In this document: piece after piece, positions 19,611 to 22,238 of the stretch | Layout of the letters: every line of letters starts with the position of its first letter | Numbering within the stretch: the stretch's first letter is position 1 | From: Euplotes aediculatus | Lineage: Eukaryota; Ciliophora; Spirotrichea; Euplotida; Euplotidae | DNA length: 22,238 nt | Assembly (NCBI GenBank): GCA_030463445.1 | Contig: JAQGFW010034879.1 | Location: 1-22,238, forward strand | Direction: 5' to 3' | Made by a program: the position numbers and the translations under genes | The notes under the pieces: model-generated | Databases searched by the model: none | The model's input: only the letters and a program-made list of their open reading frames with translations | Told to the model about the DNA's origin: nothing

Positions 19611-20319
19611 AATTGGCTTCACTTATTAATAACTTTATTTCATATTTGTATTTGGTAGTATGAGAAGAAATTTTATTCTTTAAAAGTTTGGAAACAAATG
19701 AAATTAACTTTTATTGATTGAGTCTAAATTTAAAGCAATTTATTTCTTTCTTGCTAACTTTTATTTTTAATCAAAATGACAGTGAAAAATTAGTATGATA
19801 CTCATTTTGTAATTTGAAAACTAACTTCATATATATTCAAGCAAACGTGAGTATTAAAGCAAAACTATTTAGTTCTTTTGCTTTAAAACATTTTCTCTGC
19901 ATAAAAGATAAACTATTTATACATAGTTTTCAATGATTGAATAATCTATTTAACAACTTAATCATTTATTTTTCTTACTTCACTAATTTTTCGAATAAAT
20001 CTTTATTTAATTTTTGATATGAGACATTAATTAAACTAAATAAAAATTGTAATGGAGAAATAGCTTAATTAAATGATAAAATAAATTAGCTCATTATCTT
20101 TATGTTTAAGACAAGGAGAAGTTGAGTAATATTCAATTAGCTAAAATAATATTAAAATCATTAGATATTAATAATATCTCAAATGAGATTTTAATTGAAT
20201 AATGACAATGAAATGTAAAACCTTCATATTATAACTATTGTTTATGTCAGTAGAACTTCTAAAAAAGATAAAATGTTTATCTTATTTTTCATTATAACTT
20301 TTTGGATGGTGCTTTAAAT
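19611..20319. other. Stretch with two small candidate exons
   Basis: On the minus strand, a small exon near 20220-20255 (STDINNSYNMK) joins in phase 0 to one near 20082-20150 (LIEYYSTSPCLKHKDNELI, then TAA). They could be alternative 3' exons of the 20320-20764 gene. The remainder (19611-20080) shows no supported gene. Confidence 0.3.
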
Positions 20320-20764
20320 TTAGTTTTTACTTGATGATTTATTGCTCGATGATAAACTGTTTAATTGTTTATTGTTTAATAACTTTCTGTCAAATTTATT
20401 CTCCTGTTGTTCAACTCTTCCTTCTGATTCAATTTTATCACCTTTCCTTAATTTTGAACTTTTTCAGTGTCTCAAATTAATTTTTTCTTCTATAAAGTTG
20501 TGATAAATAAATGTCTTAATTAAAGTAAGAAAGTTGTTAATTTATAAATAACTCAGGTATAATACCTTCATTTGGATCTTCATTATCACATCCATTTTTA
20601 AAGTTCTCACTAATTTGTCTATATCAGTTTACTTTAGGTGACCTTTTAAGGAAATTAATTTTCGATAATTAACTTTAATATCAATAATTGTCAAATTTTT
20701 ATTATTAAATACCTCTTGTTATCAAAGTTGTTGGATTCACTCTTTTTTATTTCTTCTTTGTTAT
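20320..20764 (-). CDS. Hydrophilic, probably disordered protein, 5' end missing
   Basis: Exons 20764-20713, 20642-20566 and 20489-20320 join in phase through introns of 70 and 76 nt; TAA at 20322-20320. About 99 residues, very rich in Lys, Glu, Asn, Ser and Gln (KEEIKKSESNNFDNKR; RKGDKIESEGRVEQQENKF; then a Ser/Asn-rich end). TGA is in frame twice (KVN-TGA-YRQ and LRH-TGA-KSSK). The composition suggests an unstructured region rather than an enzyme. The first exon begins in mid-codon after a CAG acceptor; its start exon lies upstream. The C-terminus could instead continue into the exons near 20.1-20.25 kb. Confidence 0.58.
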
Positions 20765-20967
20765 CTGAATAAGAATGTTTATTCAAATTGTTTATCAGTT
20801 TTGATATTAAGTATAAAGTAAACTCAAATCATGAATTTAGATAAAATTAGCAAATTGATTATTTCTTTTAATTTATTATGTCATTTACAAATATCAATTG
20901 AATTTTATATTGCAAAATTCTAATTATTTAAGACTTGGCTAATATTATTTAGACTTTCTCAATTTTA

Positions 20968-21573
20968 TTAAATTCATATTATTATATAGCTTCAAACTCT
21001 TTCGTTTATGGAATATTTTAGTAACTTGAAATCCCAATTAAAAATATGATCATTTCAGTAATAACTTATTTTGCATAAACAAGTTGAAAATTTTGTGAAA
21101 TAGCTTAAACTCTCAATGAATAAAGTAATAGCACAGTCTGTCTGTATTTCTTTAAGAATCAAGCCTCCTTCATTAACATATGTTATTAGCTTTCATATAT
21201 TTAGTCCGTTTATAATCTCTATACCTTAGCTATGTTGTTTTCAATCAAGTTGAAACTATTTTTAAAGAGAAATAACTGATTGAAATAAAAATCTGAATTT
21301 AATGCAATGGCTCCTCTTATTAGAATACAAACTTGATCCAATTCATAAATTAAACTAAATTAAAAATCAGATAAACAAGCATCGAGAAAGTCATTTTTAG
21401 ACTAGATTATCTGATATCATTTAAAAGTTTTTAATTTGAATATTCAGAGTAAAATAATACACCTTTATTTTAGGATAACTCAAAAAGGTATCTCAAATTA
21501 TACACAAATATCAATTTTCACTTTTATATTTCAAATCAGTCTCTAAATCAATAAATAAGAACAATAAATTCAT
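20968..21573 (-). CDS. Three-exon gene, 154-residue hydrophobic/mixed protein
   Basis: ATG at 21573-21571; exons 21573-21461, 21354-21225 and 21189-20968; 465 nt in total and phases close; TAA at 20970-20968. The first intron is 106 nt, the second 35 nt. The protein begins MNLLFLFIDLETDLK. Its centre reads LDQVCILIRGAIALNSDFYF then NNIAKLITYVNEGG. The RGAI segment followed by a conserved-looking Ile/Leu-rich stretch faintly recalls the second half of bacterial-type class III nucleotidyl cyclase domains, but the metal-binding and base-selecting residues are not evident, so no function is assigned. TGA is in frame five times, mostly at the C-terminal end, which weakens that part; the gene could end earlier through another intron. 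Confidence 0.48.
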
Positions 21574-21639
21574 CTTGAAATATTTCCTTCTTAAAAATTT
21601 CTGAAAATAAATACTTAAATTGGAGTTAAAATAGAAAAC

Positions 21640-21938
21640 TTATTCCTCTAAATCTTCAATTCCTGCCAATTTGATCCAATATTAATTCCCCTTACCTTCT
21701 TTGCTATAGCTCTTTCCCTTTTTCCTATAGACATGAATTATAAACATTTTATATTGTATTTTCAAGGGTTTGAAAAATTGCTTCAGCTTTAAATTGACTC
21801 TAAGAATTTGGAAATTTTTCAACACAAGCCGAAAAAACTGGCGATTATCAGCTTTTCTATTAATGGCATACCGAACAACGAGATCAAGCGAAAGAAACTT
21901 AAATATACATTTTACTATCAAAATAACAAATTCTTAGG
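21640..21938 (-). CDS. Basic protein, 3' end of a gene entering from the right
   Basis: A long exon (about 21938-21696) free of TAA, TAG and TGA leads to a GTAAGG donor. A 23-nt last exon (21662-21640) adds GIEDLEE and TAA; phases agree and the intron is 33 nt. The protein is Leu-, Lys- and Phe-rich (DLVVRYAINRKADNRQFF; then VNLKLKQFFKPLKIQYK; then YRKKGKSYSKEG). The exon opens just after a TAA, so it starts at an acceptor near 21939. Further exons probably lie in 21950-22238, where short coding-like blocks are visible, or beyond the window. No family is recognised. Confidence 0.55.
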
Positions 21939-22238
21939 CTATAATAAGAGTCGATTATAAACTATAGATCAAATTTAGATATGAATCTGGGATGGATTTT
22001 CATTCTGTTGTTGATATAGTCAAATTATAACTATGAACATTTCAGAAAATAATAGATCTGATTTATGCAAATTCTAATTTTAATTCCTTGAATAAATACT
22101 GAGAAAATTAGTTTAAGTCTTAGCTGATTATCTTTATTAAATTATTTTTGTTAGTTTCAATAATATTTATACATATACTAAAATAAGTTTATTTGAGAGA
22201 GAAATTTTTATAAATGCAGAAATTATTTTTTAAGGTCT
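21939..22238. other. Right end of window, unassigned
   Basis: AT-rich sequence with a short minus-strand block around 21990-22030 (from ATG: MKIHPRFISKFDL) that may be an upstream exon of the 21640-21938 gene. Its link in frame is not secure. Confidence 0.3.

Noticed and set aside
1-22238. Telomere repeats, Tec-type or other DNA transposons, retroelements, CRISPR, rRNA
   Set aside because: No CCCCAAAA arrays, no long terminal inverted or direct repeats, no transposase, integrase or reverse-transcriptase motifs, and no conserved RNA segments were seen on either strand.

Overview
The window is about 22 kb of very AT-rich eukaryotic nuclear DNA holding many small genes cut by tiny GT-AG introns (20 to about 140 nt). 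The best fit is a ciliate of the Euplotes type, probably germline (micronuclear) DNA. Evidence: (1) in the exon chains where splice phase closes, TGA is an in-frame sense codon at least 15 times, while TAA and TAG are essentially absent inside exons and end the chains. This is the Euplotes pattern (TGA = Cys). Trp for TGA, as in Blepharisma, also reads well by eye. (2) One exon (7651-7820) is coding in two frames joined exactly at AAA-TAA-T, the classical Euplotes +1 frameshift site. (3) The introns are short, with GTAAG-like donors and TAG acceptors. No CCCCAAAA telomere repeats are present and many genes sit in one contiguous stretch, so this does not look like a somatic nanochromosome. Every gene model here was built by eye; exon ends are exact only where splice phase and length were counted.

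Layout: most genes lie on the minus strand. From left to right these are a gene at 0.67-1.3 kb, a complete six-exon gene at 2.66-3.32 kb, a gene at 3.63-4.39 kb, genes at 7.0-7.8 and 8.09-8.60 kb, a small one near 9.4 kb, one at 11.0-11.5 kb, a long one at 12.7-14.3 kb, pieces at 14.8-15.7 kb, a gene at 16.3-17.0 kb, an exon at 17.7-17.95 kb, and a crowded run from 18.4 to 21.9 kb. Plus-strand coding is weaker: 1.75-2.1, 4.58-5.4, 5.53-5.75 and perhaps 14.66-14.83 and 18.8-19.0 kb. I recognise no product with confidence. Most are 60-330 residue proteins rich in Lys, Asn, Ile and Glu, with no obvious enzymatic motif. A few share short segments and may be diverged members of one family.

Non-coding features: a perfect 42-bp palindrome at 3423-3464 between two minus-strand genes; a cluster of hairpins at 9.87-10.02 kb, possibly a structured RNA or a small element; and an intron hairpin at 7.63-7.65 kb. 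I found no rRNA, tRNA, CRISPR, retroelement or recognisable DNA transposon. The most interesting points are the genetic-code evidence, the frameshift site, the palindrome, and the run of small unrecognised genes.
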